A DNA stretch of 64,000 nt from contig NZ_ML178715.1 in assembly GCF_004360145.1 (NCBI RefSeq), forward strand, positions 2,069 through 66,068, given 5' to 3'. Each line of letters starts with the position of its first letter. Positions within the stretch are counted from its first letter, which is position 1. Positions 27,647 to 36,568 of this stretch are shown here, piece after piece. The translations under genes and the position numbers were made by a program. The notes under the pieces were generated by a model, which saw only the letters and a program-made list of their open reading frames with translations, had not been told where the DNA came from and did not search any database. This DNA comes from Aliiroseovarius marinus (GTDB lineage Bacteria; Pseudomonadota; Alphaproteobacteria; Rhodobacterales; Rhodobacteraceae).

Positions 27647-28182
27647 GACCGGGCCAGCTCGCGCTTCAATTTCTGCATCTTGCGGGTGATCATCTGGCGC
27701 TTCAGCGGCTTCAGATAATCAATGAATAGCTTGCCGTTCAGGTGGTCGATCTCGTGCTGCACGCAGGTCGCCCAGAGACCATCAAAGTCGCGCTCTTGCG
27801 GGTTGCCATCGCGGTCCAGCCACTGCACGCGAACCTCTTTCGGGCGGGTGACTTCTGCGAACTGATCCGGGATCGACAGGCAGCCCTCTTCATACACGTT
27901 CAGCTCGTCCGAGGACTGTATGATCTCGGGGTTGAACATGATCAGTGGGTTGTGCGGTTCGTCTTCGTCCCGCACGCAATCCAGCACGATCAGGCGCTTC
28001 AAAACGCCGATCTGCGGGGCGGCGAGCCCAATGCCCGGCGCGTCATACATGGTTTCCAACATGTCATCGGCCAACGTCCGCAAGTCATCGGACAAGTCCG
28101 GCACGGCATCGGCCACCTTTTTCAGGCGCGGGTCGGGGTGAATGAGGATCGGTTTGATGGTCATATGCTGCATGTAGGACAT
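27643..28182 (-). CDS. def: Peptide deformylase, intact
   Basis: 179 aa with all three motifs: GIGLAAPQIG (50-59), EEGCLSIP (metal Cys101) and QHEIDHLNG (His143, Glu144, His147). It removes the N-formyl group from new proteins. Three in-frame ATGs are close together; the first (28182) has AAAGG at usable spacing, but the third (28164, MTIKPILIHPD) matches the usual family start. First gene of the def - degenerate def - fmt operon. Confidence 0.96.
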   Translation of the reverse strand: MSYMQHMTIKPILIHPDPRLKKVADAVPDLSDDLRTLADDMLETMYDAPGIGLAAPQIGVLKRLIVLDCVRDEDEPHNPLIMFNPEIIQSSDELNVYEEGCLSIPDQFAEVTRPKEVRVQWLDRDGNPQERDFDGLWATCVQHEIDHLNGKLFIDYLKPLKRQMITRKMQKLKRELARS

Positions 28183-28265
28183 GCGCCCCTTTCGTGCAAT
28201 GGCTGGCTTGCACCCGCCGCCAAAGGCGCTAACGTGCCCCCAAACGCCATGCCGAAGGAGACACC

Positions 28266-29438
28266 ATGAATTTCGACAAGATGACCGAGCGCCGGGGCAC
28301 GCACTCCTCGAAATGGGACAAGATGGAGCAGCTGTTTGGCGTGTCGCCGGAAGACGGGCTGGCGATGTGGACGGCCGACAGCGACTATGAAACCGCGCCT
28401 TGCGTGATCGAAGCGGCCCGTAAAGCAGTTGAACATGGAGTCTTTGGTTATTCCTGGGAATATGACGCCTATAAAGAGGCCGTCGCCTGGTGGATGCGTA
28501 CCCGTCACAATTGGGACGTGAACCCGGATTGGGTATTGTCCAGCCAAGGGCTTGGCAACGCGATTGCCCTGTGTCTGCAAACGTTTACGCAGCCCGGCGA
28601 CGGCATCATCATATTCACCCCGGTCTATCACGAGTTCGCCCTGAAAATCGGCAAGAACGGGCGCAAAGTGGTCGAATGCCCGCTGAAGCGCGTTGGTGAC
28701 CGCTATGAGTTGGATCTGGAAGACGCGCAGTCGCGTCTGACCGGCAGTGAAAAGATGATCCTGTGGTGTTCACCGCAGAACCCCTCGGGTCGGGTCTGGA
28801 CCGAAGCCGAGTTAAAAGCCGTCGCTGCGTTCGCCGAAAAGAATGACCTGCTGCTGGTGTCGGACGAGATCCATCAGGATCTGGTCTATCCGGGCCATAA
28901 ATTCGTACCGACCGCCGTCGCGGCACCCGAGGCACTTCCGCGCCTGATCACGCTGACTGCGGCCTCGAAGACCTTCAACATCGCGGGCCAGCGCACGGGC
29001 AACATGATCATCCCTGACGATGATCTGCGTAACGATATGCGCGGGAAACTCTATCAGATGGACTATGCGCCCGGCATGTTGGCCGTATCGATGATCACGG
29101 CTGCCTATTCACCCGAGGGAGCGGAATGGGTGGACGCCCAGATCGCGCATTTGGACCGCAACCGCAAGATGTTCGACGACGCGATCAATGCCATCCCCGG
29201 CGTGCGCTCCATGCCGCTTGAAGCGACCTATCTGGCGTGGGTTGATTTCTCGGGCACGGGCATGACCCATGACGAAGTGATTGCCCGCATTCGCGATGAC
29301 GCCAAGATCGCAGTCAGCCCCGGCCCGTCTTTTGGTGCCGGAGGCGAGGGGTTCCAGCGCTTCAATCTGGCCACCCAAGGCGCACGGGTCGAGGACGCCA
29401 TCGAGCGCATGCAACGCGCCTTCGCAGACCTGCAGTAA
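28266..29438 (+). CDS. MalY/PatB-type PLP aminotransferase / cystathionine beta-lyase
   Basis: 390 aa, fold-type I PLP enzyme. HGVFGYSW, WVLSSQGLGNAIA, NPSGRVWTEAEL, LVSDEIHQDLVYPG (cofactor Asp) and SKTFNIAGQRTGNM (Schiff-base Lys) follow the MalY/PatB subgroup. Members cleave cystathionine or other C-S bonds; transamination is also possible. It has a good AAGGAG site and its own terminator, so it is a single-gene unit. The true substrate is not deducible. Confidence 0.88.
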   Translation: MNFDKMTERRGTHSSKWDKMEQLFGVSPEDGLAMWTADSDYETAPCVIEAARKAVEHGVFGYSWEYDAYKEAVAWWMRTRHNWDVNPDWVLSSQGLGNAIALCLQTFTQPGDGIIIFTPVYHEFALKIGKNGRKVVECPLKRVGDRYELDLEDAQSRLTGSEKMILWCSPQNPSGRVWTEAELKAVAAFAEKNDLLLVSDEIHQDLVYPGHKFVPTAVAAPEALPRLITLTAASKTFNIAGQRTGNMIIPDDDLRNDMRGKLYQMDYAPGMLAVSMITAAYSPEGAEWVDAQIAHLDRNRKMFDDAINAIPGVRSMPLEATYLAWVDFSGTGMTHDEVIARIRDDAKIAVSPGPSFGAGGEGFQRFNLATQGARVEDAIERMQRAFADLQ

Positions 29439-29444
29439 CAAACA

Positions 29445-29485
29445 CAAAGGCCCGCGCAGAACCGATCCGCGCGGGCCTTTTGTTT
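29445..29485 (+). terminator. Rho-independent terminator after the MalY/PatB gene
   Basis: AAAGGCCCGCGC, 11-base loop, GCGCGGGCCTTT, then TGTTTTCTTT. Twelve-base perfect stem, probably bidirectional. Confidence 0.9.
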
Positions 29486-29495
29486 TCTTTCGCCG

Positions 29496-29843
29496 TTACT
29501 GCCCTTCGATCAGGGCAACCGGCGCATTGTCTTCGCGGGCATAATCCCGCGGCACGGCGTCATGCGCTTCGGCCTTGCGCTTGAATTCGTATTTCATCTG
29601 ACCCTCTTCCTCTTCCGAGGCGATGATCAGGCATTGGTAAAGATGCCGTGACCCGTCATACAGGTCGACCAGCCCGCGCAAATGCGGGGCGCGTTCGGCG
29701 TCCAAGGCAAACCCGGTCTCCCAGAACTTGAGCACCGGGAACACCTCTTCATTCACGCGAATGCGCAAACGGCTCTTTTTCTTGAGGTCTTTCTTGCGCG
29801 CGGCCTCCAGTCCCTCACGCACCTCTTTCGGAAGATATTCCAC
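29496..29843 (-). CDS. Conserved hypothetical protein, highly charged
   Basis: 115 aa from a GTG at 29843, chosen because AGAGGGGA stands 6 bases upstream and the product then begins EYLPKEVREGLEAARKKD. The longer ORF extends into the photolyase and is not used. The N-terminal third is basic and helical (KKKSRLRIR), the middle has PVLKFWETGFALD and LVDLYDGSRHLYQCLI, and the end is acidic. I recognise it as a small alphaproteobacterial protein but know no function. Confidence 0.7.
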   Translation of the reverse strand: MEYLPKEVREGLEAARKKDLKKKSRLRIRVNEEVFPVLKFWETGFALDAERAPHLRGLVDLYDGSRHLYQCLIIASEEEEGQMKYEFKRKAEAHDAVPRDYAREDNAPVALIEGQ

Positions 29844-29940
29844 GGTTCGTCCCCTCTGATCGCAGATGACTATCATGGCACAAGATATGTCTCGGTCAAG
29901 TAAACGGAGTGTTAATCTTGAGTGACATTCGCACCCCAGA

Positions 29941-31374
29941 CTAGAGCCCGCCGAACGCATCAAGCGCCGCCGTGCGGGCGCTGGCATGGTCCACGATCGG
30001 GTGGGGATAGGTCGTCCCCAAGCGTACGCCCGCCCCAAGCAGCACAGCCTCGGGCGCCTGCCACGGGGCACCAAGATAACGGTCTGGAAGGGCTGACAGC
30101 TCTGGCACCCACTTGCGGATATACGCGCCGGTCGGGTCAAATTTCGTGGCCTGTGTGATGGGATTGAAGATGCGGAAATAGGGCGCGGCATCTGCCCCGC
30201 AACCCGCCACCCACTGCCAACTGGCTGCGTTTGACGCCACATCCGCGTCCAGCAACGTGTCATGGAACCACGACTGCCCCGCGCGCCAGTCAATGCGCAG
30301 ATGCTTGGTCAGGAACGACGCCACGATCATCCGCACCCGGTTGTGCATCGTTCCGGTCTGCCACAGCTCGCGCATGCCGGCATCCACGATCGGATATCCG
30401 GTCTGCCCACGTTGCCACGCGGCCAGATCATCCGGCGCATCCCGCCACGGGAAGGGCACGAATTTCGGCTGAAACTCGACCTCGGGCAGGCTGGGCGTGT
30501 GATAGAGCAGATAGGCCGCGAATTCGCGCCAGCCGACCTCGGCCAAAAACTTGGTCGCGTCCCGGTCGCCGACATCTCCGGTCACCTCGGCGCGGTGCAG
30601 GCTGGCCAAAATCTGGCGCGGGGTAATTTCACCCATTTGCAGATGCGGGGACAGGTTCGAGACGTGCGCCACGGCCGGGAAGTCCCGCCCCTCGGCATAG
30701 CCTTGCGCCCGCGCAGACAGGAATTGGTCCAACCGCGCAAACGCCCCGGCCTCGCCGGGAGTCCAATGGGGGCCAAACCCCGCCGCCCAGTTGGGACGCG
30801 TTGGCAGCAATCCCCAATCGGGCAAGTCATCACTCGGCAGGTGGCGATAGAATGTCAGGCCCAAAGGGATCGGCAAGGCAGGCGAGACCTGATCCAATTG
30901 CGCCAGACACGCCCGCCAAAACGGGGTGAAGACACGGTAGGGGGTGCCAGATTTGGTGGCGACCTGCCACGGCTCGAACAAATACCGCCCGGCGTGGCTT
31001 TCAGCCCGGATGCCATCCGACTTCAGCTGCGTTTTCAGAACAGTGTCGGCGGCAACCGCATTAGGGGTGTAGCGACGCGACCAGTGCACCTCGTCCGCGC
31101 CTGTCTCTGCGATTACCTGCGATAGCACCGTCTGCGTCGGACCCGAGCGCAGCACCAATTGCCCGCCCAGCAACTCGATCTGCGCCGACAAGGCGGTTAA
31201 GGAATGGTGCAACCACCACTGCTGCGCCGCGCCCATGGGATCGGCGGCGAGGGGATCATTCACATAGAGGCAGATCACGGGGCGACCATCCGCACAGGCG
31301 GCGGTCAGGGCTGCATGATCTGACAGGCGAAGATCATTGCGAAACAGAAGGATGGCGGGGCGGGACGTGCTCAT
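29941..31374 (-). CDS. phrB: Deoxyribodipyrimidine photolyase (cryptochrome/photolyase family)
   Basis: 477 aa. The N-terminal antenna domain starts PAILLFRNDLRLSDHAAL. The FAD domain holds TKFLAEVGWREFAAYLL, GYPIVDAGMRELWQTG, MHNRVRMIVASFLTKHL and the cofactor/DNA stretch DADVASNAASWQWVAG. It repairs cyclobutane pyrimidine dimers using blue light, fitting a surface-water organism. It is downstream of cobM on the same strand with a 65-base gap. Confidence 0.94.
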   Translation of the reverse strand: MSTSRPAILLFRNDLRLSDHAALTAACADGRPVICLYVNDPLAADPMGAAQQWWLHHSLTALSAQIELLGGQLVLRSGPTQTVLSQVIAETGADEVHWSRRYTPNAVAADTVLKTQLKSDGIRAESHAGRYLFEPWQVATKSGTPYRVFTPFWRACLAQLDQVSPALPIPLGLTFYRHLPSDDLPDWGLLPTRPNWAAGFGPHWTPGEAGAFARLDQFLSARAQGYAEGRDFPAVAHVSNLSPHLQMGEITPRQILASLHRAEVTGDVGDRDATKFLAEVGWREFAAYLLYHTPSLPEVEFQPKFVPFPWRDAPDDLAAWQRGQTGYPIVDAGMRELWQTGTMHNRVRMIVASFLTKHLRIDWRAGQSWFHDTLLDADVASNAASWQWVAGCGADAAPYFRIFNPITQATKFDPTGAYIRKWVPELSALPDRYLGAPWQAPEAVLLGAGVRLGTTYPHPIVDHASARTAALDAFGGL

Positions 31375-31418
31375 GAAAGCCTCATGTGTGGGACATAGAG
31401 TATACGTCCCGCCACCAT

Positions 31419-31442
31419 ATTTAGATCAACGCATTTAGATCA
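31419..31442. repeat. Short tandem duplication at the end of cobM
   Basis: ATTTAGATCA occurs at 31419-31428 and 31433-31442, period 14. The second copy contains the cobM stop codon. It looks like a local slippage duplication or a pair of binding sites. Confidence 0.5.
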
Positions 31443-32231
31443 GGTATTATGATCCTCGACCAGATCGACGCCCACCACAGGGCGCAGAACGTGGGGCTTT
31501 TCGGGATCATAGAGCGCGGAATCCTTGAAGTCCCGACCACGATCCAGCGCAGGACCGACCAGAATCAACGCGGTGCGGGTGATCTTTTCGGCGCGGACCT
31601 TTTTGCGGATGTCGGCGATGGTGCCACGGATGAACATCTCGTCCGGCCAGCCGACACGATAGGCGACGACCACCGGGCAATCCTCGCCATAATACGGGGT
31701 CAGCACACGCTCGATTTCACGCATATTGCGCACGGCCAAGTGGATGGCCAGCGTCGCGCCGGTCTTGGCGAAGTTCTCCAACGTTTCGCCTTCCGGCATC
31801 GAGGTCGACTGCATCGACATCCGCGTCAGGACGATGGATTGCGCAATCTCGGGGATGGTCAGCTCCTGCCCTAGAGCAGCCGCAGCAGCGGCATAAGCGG
31901 GTACGCCGGGGATGACCTGATAGTCGATACCATCCGCGTTCAGGCGGCGGATCTGTTCCGCGATTGCGCCGTACAGCGACGGGTCGCCGGAATGTACGCG
32001 GGCCACGTCTTCACCACGCTCGTGGGCGGCTTTGATCTCGGCATGCGTATCGTCCAGCGTCATGGGCGCGGTGTCCATGACCTTGGCTTCTTCGGGTGCA
32101 CAGGCAACGACCTGCGGCGGGACCAGAGAGCCTGCGTACAGACACACCGGGCATTCGCCGATGATGCGCTGCGCTTTCAGGGTCAGAAGTTCGGGATCGC
32201 CGGGGCCGGCACCAATGAAATAGACGGTCAT
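31440..32231 (-). CDS. cobM: Precorrin-4 C11-methyltransferase
   Basis: 263 aa. VYFIGAGPGDPELLTLKAQR is the tetrapyrrole methylase SAM site. VHSGDPSLYGAIAEQ, VIPGVPAYAAAAAALGQELT and MPEGETLENFAKTG are CobM/CbiF features. Its start overlaps the cobJ stop by 4 bases. Last gene of the coupled cobalamin operon. Confidence 0.95.
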   Translation of the reverse strand: MTVYFIGAGPGDPELLTLKAQRIIGECPVCLYAGSLVPPQVVACAPEEAKVMDTAPMTLDDTHAEIKAAHERGEDVARVHSGDPSLYGAIAEQIRRLNADGIDYQVIPGVPAYAAAAAALGQELTIPEIAQSIVLTRMSMQSTSMPEGETLENFAKTGATLAIHLAVRNMREIERVLTPYYGEDCPVVVAYRVGWPDEMFIRGTIADIRKKVRAEKITRTALILVGPALDRGRDFKDSALYDPEKPHVLRPVVGVDLVEDHNT

Positions 32232-34027
32232 GACAGGTCTCCATCAATGCGGCGGGCATAGCCGCGCGGGGTAAACATACGCGGGCCTTCACCCAGTTGC
32301 GCCAGACGCGAGTTCGACGAACCCACCAGCACCACGGTCAGCATATCGACCTCGTCCACCTGCAATTCGTCCAGACGGCGATAGCGGATGTTTTCGGTCG
32401 GGCGGCCCAGATTGGACGCCAGCATCACGGGCGTATCTGCCGGGCGGTGCTTCAGCAGGATGTCGCGGGCTTCGGCCAACAGGGTGCGGCGCTTCATCGA
32501 GACGGGGTTGTAGAAAGCGATCACGAAGTCGCCCTCGGCAGCGGCATGCAGACGCTTCACGATATCCTCGCGATGGGTCAGCAAATCCGACAGCGAAATG
32601 GCGCAGAAGTCGTGGCCCAACGGTGCGCCTGCACGGGCGGCTGCGCCCTGCAGCGCGGACACGCCGGGGGTGGAGACAACTTCGACCCGACGCGCTGCAT
32701 CGGTCACGCCTTTTTCCTCGGCGGTACGGTCCAGCAGTTCATAGACCAGCGCGCCCATCGCATAGATGCCCGCATCACCCGAACAGACCAGCGCGACGTT
32801 TTTGCCCTTGCCAGCTTGCTCCAGCGCGTAACGGCAGCGATCTTCTTCGCCACCCAGCGGGAAATCCGAGCGGGTTTTGCCAGCGGCCAACGGGCCGATC
32901 AGGTCGATGTAAAGGCCATAGCCCACCAGTTCCTCGGCCTCTTGCAGCAGGTGGCTGGCTTCAGGCGTGCGCCATGTGTGCTGTCCCGGCCCGATCGAGA
33001 CGATGGACAGCTTGCCACGGGTGCGGCCGCGCATCTCGGTGATCGGCTCGGGCGCACGGGCGATGGCGCAGGTGGTGTTGGCGGTTTTGACTTTCTCGAC
33101 AACCAGTTCGGCGTCCGGACCAGCGGCGGCCAGCGCAGCGCCTTCCGACACGCCGTGACAGCCCACCTCTTCGAACACCACGTCCGAGGGGTTGGCCAGA
33201 CGCGCGGTCTCGGCTTCCAGCTCTTCGGCGGAGAACACGCGGAACGGCACACCCAGGCGGCGCGCCAGATCGTTCATCGCGCGTTCGTCGGCTTTCAGGT
33301 CCAGCGAGGTGACGCAGGCGATTGCCTCGGGTGCGATATTGGCAGCGGCCAGTTGCTCGAACACGTTCTGCCATAGCTCTTCGGGGTCCGCGTTGCGTGC
33401 ACAACCCACGCCCAGCGCGAAGCGTTGTGGGTGATAGGCCAGACGGGTCGGGCCTGTCTCAACCGGTGCTTCTGACACGACCAGCTCGACCGAACCGCCT
33501 GCGTCTTCGATGTCAAAGATGTTCTCGCCCACGATGGACACGCCAGCACCGGACAGCAGCTCTGCCATGGCTTCCTTGGCGTCTTTCTGGTTGGCCAAGC
33601 GGTAGCCTAGGGGCGGCTCATCCAGCGCAACGCCCATCGACACATCGCCTGCGGTGGTGACGGCAGCAGTCGCGCCAATGTCGGCGGCAATTTGGCTGGC
33701 CAGACGGTTGGCCCCACGGTGACCACCCAGCAACGGCAGCACGGCCGAGCCATCATCTGCCACGGCCACGACGGGCGGTTCCGCCAGTTTGTTGGCAAGG
33801 ATCGGCGCCACGGCGCGGATCAGGATGCCTGCCGCGCAAACGCCAACAATCGGCGTCCCAGCGGCGAACAACATGCGCACGTGATCCAGCGCGTTGGGGA
33901 AGAACGCATCGGCTTTTTCGACGCGGCCTTCGCGGCCATGCACCTGCGCGCCCAGCAGGGCAGCGACCTTATGGGCCAGAGGTTCGCCTGAAGCATTCAA
34001 GCAGATAACAACAGGCGTTACAGCCAT
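32228..34027 (-). CDS. cobJ: CbiG-CobJ fusion: cobalt-precorrin-5A hydrolase-like plus precorrin-3B C17-methyltransferase
   Basis: 599 aa, twice the length of CobJ. Residues 1 to about 200 form a CbiG N-terminal and middle region (VGVCAAGILIRAVAP, LPLLGGHRGANRLA). About 205-330 match the CbiG C-terminal/CobE domain (FALGVGCARNADPEELW, SLDLKADERAMNDLA). From about 337 comes CobJ (LSIVSIGPGQHTWRTPEA, LVCSGDAGIYAMGALVYELL, AFYNPVSMKRR). CobJ methylates C17 during ring contraction; CbiG opens the delta-lactone in the cobalt-early pathway. A combined enzyme could pass the contracted ring directly. The start overlaps the cobI stop by 10 bases. Confidence 0.92.
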   Translation of the reverse strand: MAVTPVVICLNASGEPLAHKVAALLGAQVHGREGRVEKADAFFPNALDHVRMLFAAGTPIVGVCAAGILIRAVAPILANKLAEPPVVAVADDGSAVLPLLGGHRGANRLASQIAADIGATAAVTTAGDVSMGVALDEPPLGYRLANQKDAKEAMAELLSGAGVSIVGENIFDIEDAGGSVELVVSEAPVETGPTRLAYHPQRFALGVGCARNADPEELWQNVFEQLAAANIAPEAIACVTSLDLKADERAMNDLARRLGVPFRVFSAEELEAETARLANPSDVVFEEVGCHGVSEGAALAAAGPDAELVVEKVKTANTTCAIARAPEPITEMRGRTRGKLSIVSIGPGQHTWRTPEASHLLQEAEELVGYGLYIDLIGPLAAGKTRSDFPLGGEEDRCRYALEQAGKGKNVALVCSGDAGIYAMGALVYELLDRTAEEKGVTDAARRVEVVSTPGVSALQGAAARAGAPLGHDFCAISLSDLLTHREDIVKRLHAAAEGDFVIAFYNPVSMKRRTLLAEARDILLKHRPADTPVMLASNLGRPTENIRYRRLDELQVDEVDMLTVVLVGSSNSRLAQLGEGPRMFTPRGYARRIDGDLS

Positions 34028-34719
34028 GGGTCGGTTCCTTTCGCAAGCAGGATCATCGAGAAATATGGGGCCTTTTCAGGCGCTTCGGACAGGGGCAGCA
34101 CGACCTCTTCCGGCAGGCTGGCGCGTTCCACATAGGTGGCTTTCGCGGTCAGGCCGAGGTCTTCAATTACGCCACGGATTTTGGGCAGGTGGCGGCCGAC
34201 TTTCATGATCGCCACCGACTCTGCGCCTTCGATCCGCGACCGAAGTTCAGCTTCGTCCAGCGGGCCGGGCAGCACGGTCAGGCGTTCGTTGCGCGCGACC
34301 AAGGGCTTCTGCGCCCGTGCAGCTACCGTGGTGATCGAGGTCACGCCGGGGATGATCTCGCAGTCGAACCGGTCGGACAGGCGGGCGAAGAGATACATGA
34401 ACGAGCCATAGAAGAACGGGTCACCCTCGCACAGCACGACCACATCGTTGCCCGCTTCCAGACGTTCGGCGATCTGGGCCGCACCCGCGTCGTAGGCGGC
34501 TTGGGCAGGCGCGCGTTCGACGCTCATCGGGACGGGGATGCGGATCTCATCGGCGTCTTCCGCGATCAGGTCGGCGGCGATGGACCGCGCGAAGCTGTCG
34601 CCACGTTCGAGCGCCGGGTAGGCCACAACCTTGGCCGCAGCAATCAGGCGCGCAGCCTTCAGCGTCATCAGCTCGGGGTCTCCCGGGCCAAGGCCGATCC
34701 CGTAAAGGGTTCCGTTCAT
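34018..34719 (-). CDS. cobI: Precorrin-2 C20-methyltransferase
   Basis: 233 aa. LYGIGLGPGDPELMTLKAARL, VVLCEGDPFFYGSFMYLFARL and IIPGVTSITTVAARA are the CobI/CbiL signatures. Adds the C20 methyl to precorrin-2. Coupled by overlap to cobL upstream (4 bases) and cobJ downstream (10 bases). Confidence 0.95.
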   Translation of the reverse strand: MNGTLYGIGLGPGDPELMTLKAARLIAAAKVVAYPALERGDSFARSIAADLIAEDADEIRIPVPMSVERAPAQAAYDAGAAQIAERLEAGNDVVVLCEGDPFFYGSFMYLFARLSDRFDCEIIPGVTSITTVAARAQKPLVARNERLTVLPGPLDEAELRSRIEGAESVAIMKVGRHLPKIRGVIEDLGLTAKATYVERASLPEEVVLPLSEAPEKAPYFSMILLAKGTDPWL

Positions 34720-35915
34720 CGTTTAATCAGGCTCCATTGGGTGACGGGGCGCAGAGGTTTCCAGCCAGAGAGCGCCCCCAGCGCTTCTGCGCGTTCCACG
34801 GACAGTTTCACCAGCTGTCCACCATGTTTTTTGTGCAGCGCAGTCAGACACATTTCGCTTTCGATGGTGACGGCGTTGGCGACCAGACGACCCAGAGGGC
34901 GCAGCGCGGCCCACGCAGCGTCGAAGGTTTCTTCGGTCAGGCCTCCGCCGATGAACACGGCGTCAGGCGCGTCGAGGCCCTCCAGCGCGGCGGGGACTAT
35001 GCCGTCAACGAGCTCCAGCCGAGGCACACCCAGCGCCAGCGCGTTCGCAGCCGCCATAGCGCGACGTTCAGGCTTGGGTTCAATCCCGATGGCGCGGGCA
35101 TAGCGTGCCCCGCGCATCCATTCCACAGCGACCGAGCCACAGCCGGTGCCGATGTCCCACAGCAAAGCGCCACGCATCGGCATCAACTTTGCCAAAGTGA
35201 CCGCACGGACCTCTTGCTTGGTCATGGTGCCGTCGGATTGGAACAGCTCGTCCGCCAGCCCCGGCACGCGGGGCAAAAGCGCGGCATCAGGGGCCGCAAC
35301 ACACTCAACCGCCAGCGTATTGAACTCGGGCACGTCGTGGTTCCAGCTTTCCGCCAGCCCATCAAACCGCGCTTCCTTGTCGCCGCCCATATGTGCCAGC
35401 ACCGTCATGCGGGATTTGCCAAAGCCGCGTTCGGTCAGGAAGGCGGCGATCTGGCCGGGGGTCTCGGACCCCGTGGTCAGCACCAACAACCGCGCGTCAG
35501 GTTGGATGAAGGCGATCATCTGTTCGACCGGGCGGCCATGCACGGTCAGGGTTTCCAGATCCGCCATCGACCAGCCCATGCGAGCCGCAGCCAGTTGGAA
35601 GGCACCCACCTGCGGGTGGAAAACGATCTGGGACGGATCGAAATGACGGCCAATCTTGGCCCCGACCGAGAACCACAAAGGATCCCCCGTCGCCAGCACG
35701 GCCACGCGCTTGCCGCGTCGCGCTTCCAGTTCGGAAATCAAGCTGTTGAAGGGCGAGGGCCAGGCAAGGCGCTCGGCCTGTGTGTCCAGCATCTCGTGAT
35801 GGCGCTTGCCGCCCACGATGACCTCGGCCGCATCCAGAACCGCGCGGGTTGCAGGCGCCAGCCCGTCCACACCGTCTTCGCCGATGCCGATGATATGCAG
35901 CCAAGGTTGGGTCAT
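34716..35915 (-). CDS. cobL: Precorrin-6Y C5,15-methyltransferase (decarboxylating), CbiE-CbiT fusion
   Basis: 399 aa from ATG 35915, which overlaps the cobH stop by 4 bases; the longer upstream ORF lies inside cobH. CbiE domain 1 to about 200 (LHIIGIGEDGVDGL, LATGDPLWFSVG), CbiT domain about 215-399 with SAM motif LLWDIGTGCGSVAVEWMR. Methylates C5 and C15 and decarboxylates the ring-C acetate. Confidence 0.95.
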   Translation of the reverse strand: MTQPWLHIIGIGEDGVDGLAPATRAVLDAAEVIVGGKRHHEMLDTQAERLAWPSPFNSLISELEARRGKRVAVLATGDPLWFSVGAKIGRHFDPSQIVFHPQVGAFQLAAARMGWSMADLETLTVHGRPVEQMIAFIQPDARLLVLTTGSETPGQIAAFLTERGFGKSRMTVLAHMGGDKEARFDGLAESWNHDVPEFNTLAVECVAAPDAALLPRVPGLADELFQSDGTMTKQEVRAVTLAKLMPMRGALLWDIGTGCGSVAVEWMRGARYARAIGIEPKPERRAMAAANALALGVPRLELVDGIVPAALEGLDAPDAVFIGGGLTEETFDAAWAALRPLGRLVANAVTIESEMCLTALHKKHGGQLVKLSVERAEALGALSGWKPLRPVTQWSLIKR

Positions 35916-36568
35916 GCGTTTTCCTCGGGCAGCCCCGCTGCCAGCGCGTTTACAGCAGCGGATGCAATCGCCGAGCCACCACGTCGTCCACGCAGGGCAA
36001 CGAATTCGCAGCCACGCGAGTCGTTGGCCAGTTCCGCCTTGCTTTCGGCAGCGCCGACAAAGCCCACGGGGAAGCCAAGGATCACGGCAGGCTTCGGGCC
36101 ACCTGCGTCGATCAGTTCGAGCAGGTGGAACAAAGCGGTGGGCGCGTTGCCCACGGCGACGACTGCGCCGTCCAGCTTGTCCGCCCACAATTCGACCGCG
36201 GCGGCGGAACGGGTATTGCCGATCTCTTTCGCCAGAGGCGGCGTGCGCGGGTCGTTCAGGGTGACGATCACCTCGTTCTCGGCGGGCAGATAACGGCGGA
36301 TGATCCCCGCGCCCACCATCTCGCAGTCGCAAAAGATAGGCGCGCCGGATTTCAGCGCTTCGTGGCCGACCTCATAGGCGTTTTGAGAGAACGCCAGACG
36401 GTCCGCCACCTCGACCATACCGCAGGCGTGGATCACGCGGGTCGCCAAAGCCGCCATGCCGCCCGGGAACCGCTCTAGCCGGGCTTCGCGGCGCAGGGTC
36501 GCGAAGCTTTCGGCATAGATCGCCATCGGGTCGCGTTCATAGCGCAGAGGGGGACGGCCCGTGCTCAT
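35912..36568 (-). CDS. cobH: Precorrin-8X methylmutase
   Basis: 218 aa. VIHACGMVEVADRLAFS carries the family His, and IFCDCEMVGAGI, LNDPRTPPLAKEIGNTRSAAAVELW and ILGFPVGFVGAAESK are the CobH/CbiC blocks. Shifts the C11 methyl to C12, giving hydrogenobyrinate. Overlaps cbiX by 4 bases. Confidence 0.95.
   Translation of the reverse strand: MSTGRPPLRYERDPMAIYAESFATLRREARLERFPGGMAALATRVIHACGMVEVADRLAFSQNAYEVGHEALKSGAPIFCDCEMVGAGIIRRYLPAENEVIVTLNDPRTPPLAKEIGNTRSAAAVELWADKLDGAVVAVGNAPTALFHLLELIDAGGPKPAVILGFPVGFVGAAESKAELANDSRGCEFVALRGRRGGSAIASAAVNALAAGLPEENA

Noticed and set aside
35916-36332. N-terminal extension of the CobL frame
   Set aside because: It lies inside cobH; the family start MTQPWLHIIGIGEDG at 35915 overlaps the cobH stop as ATGA.
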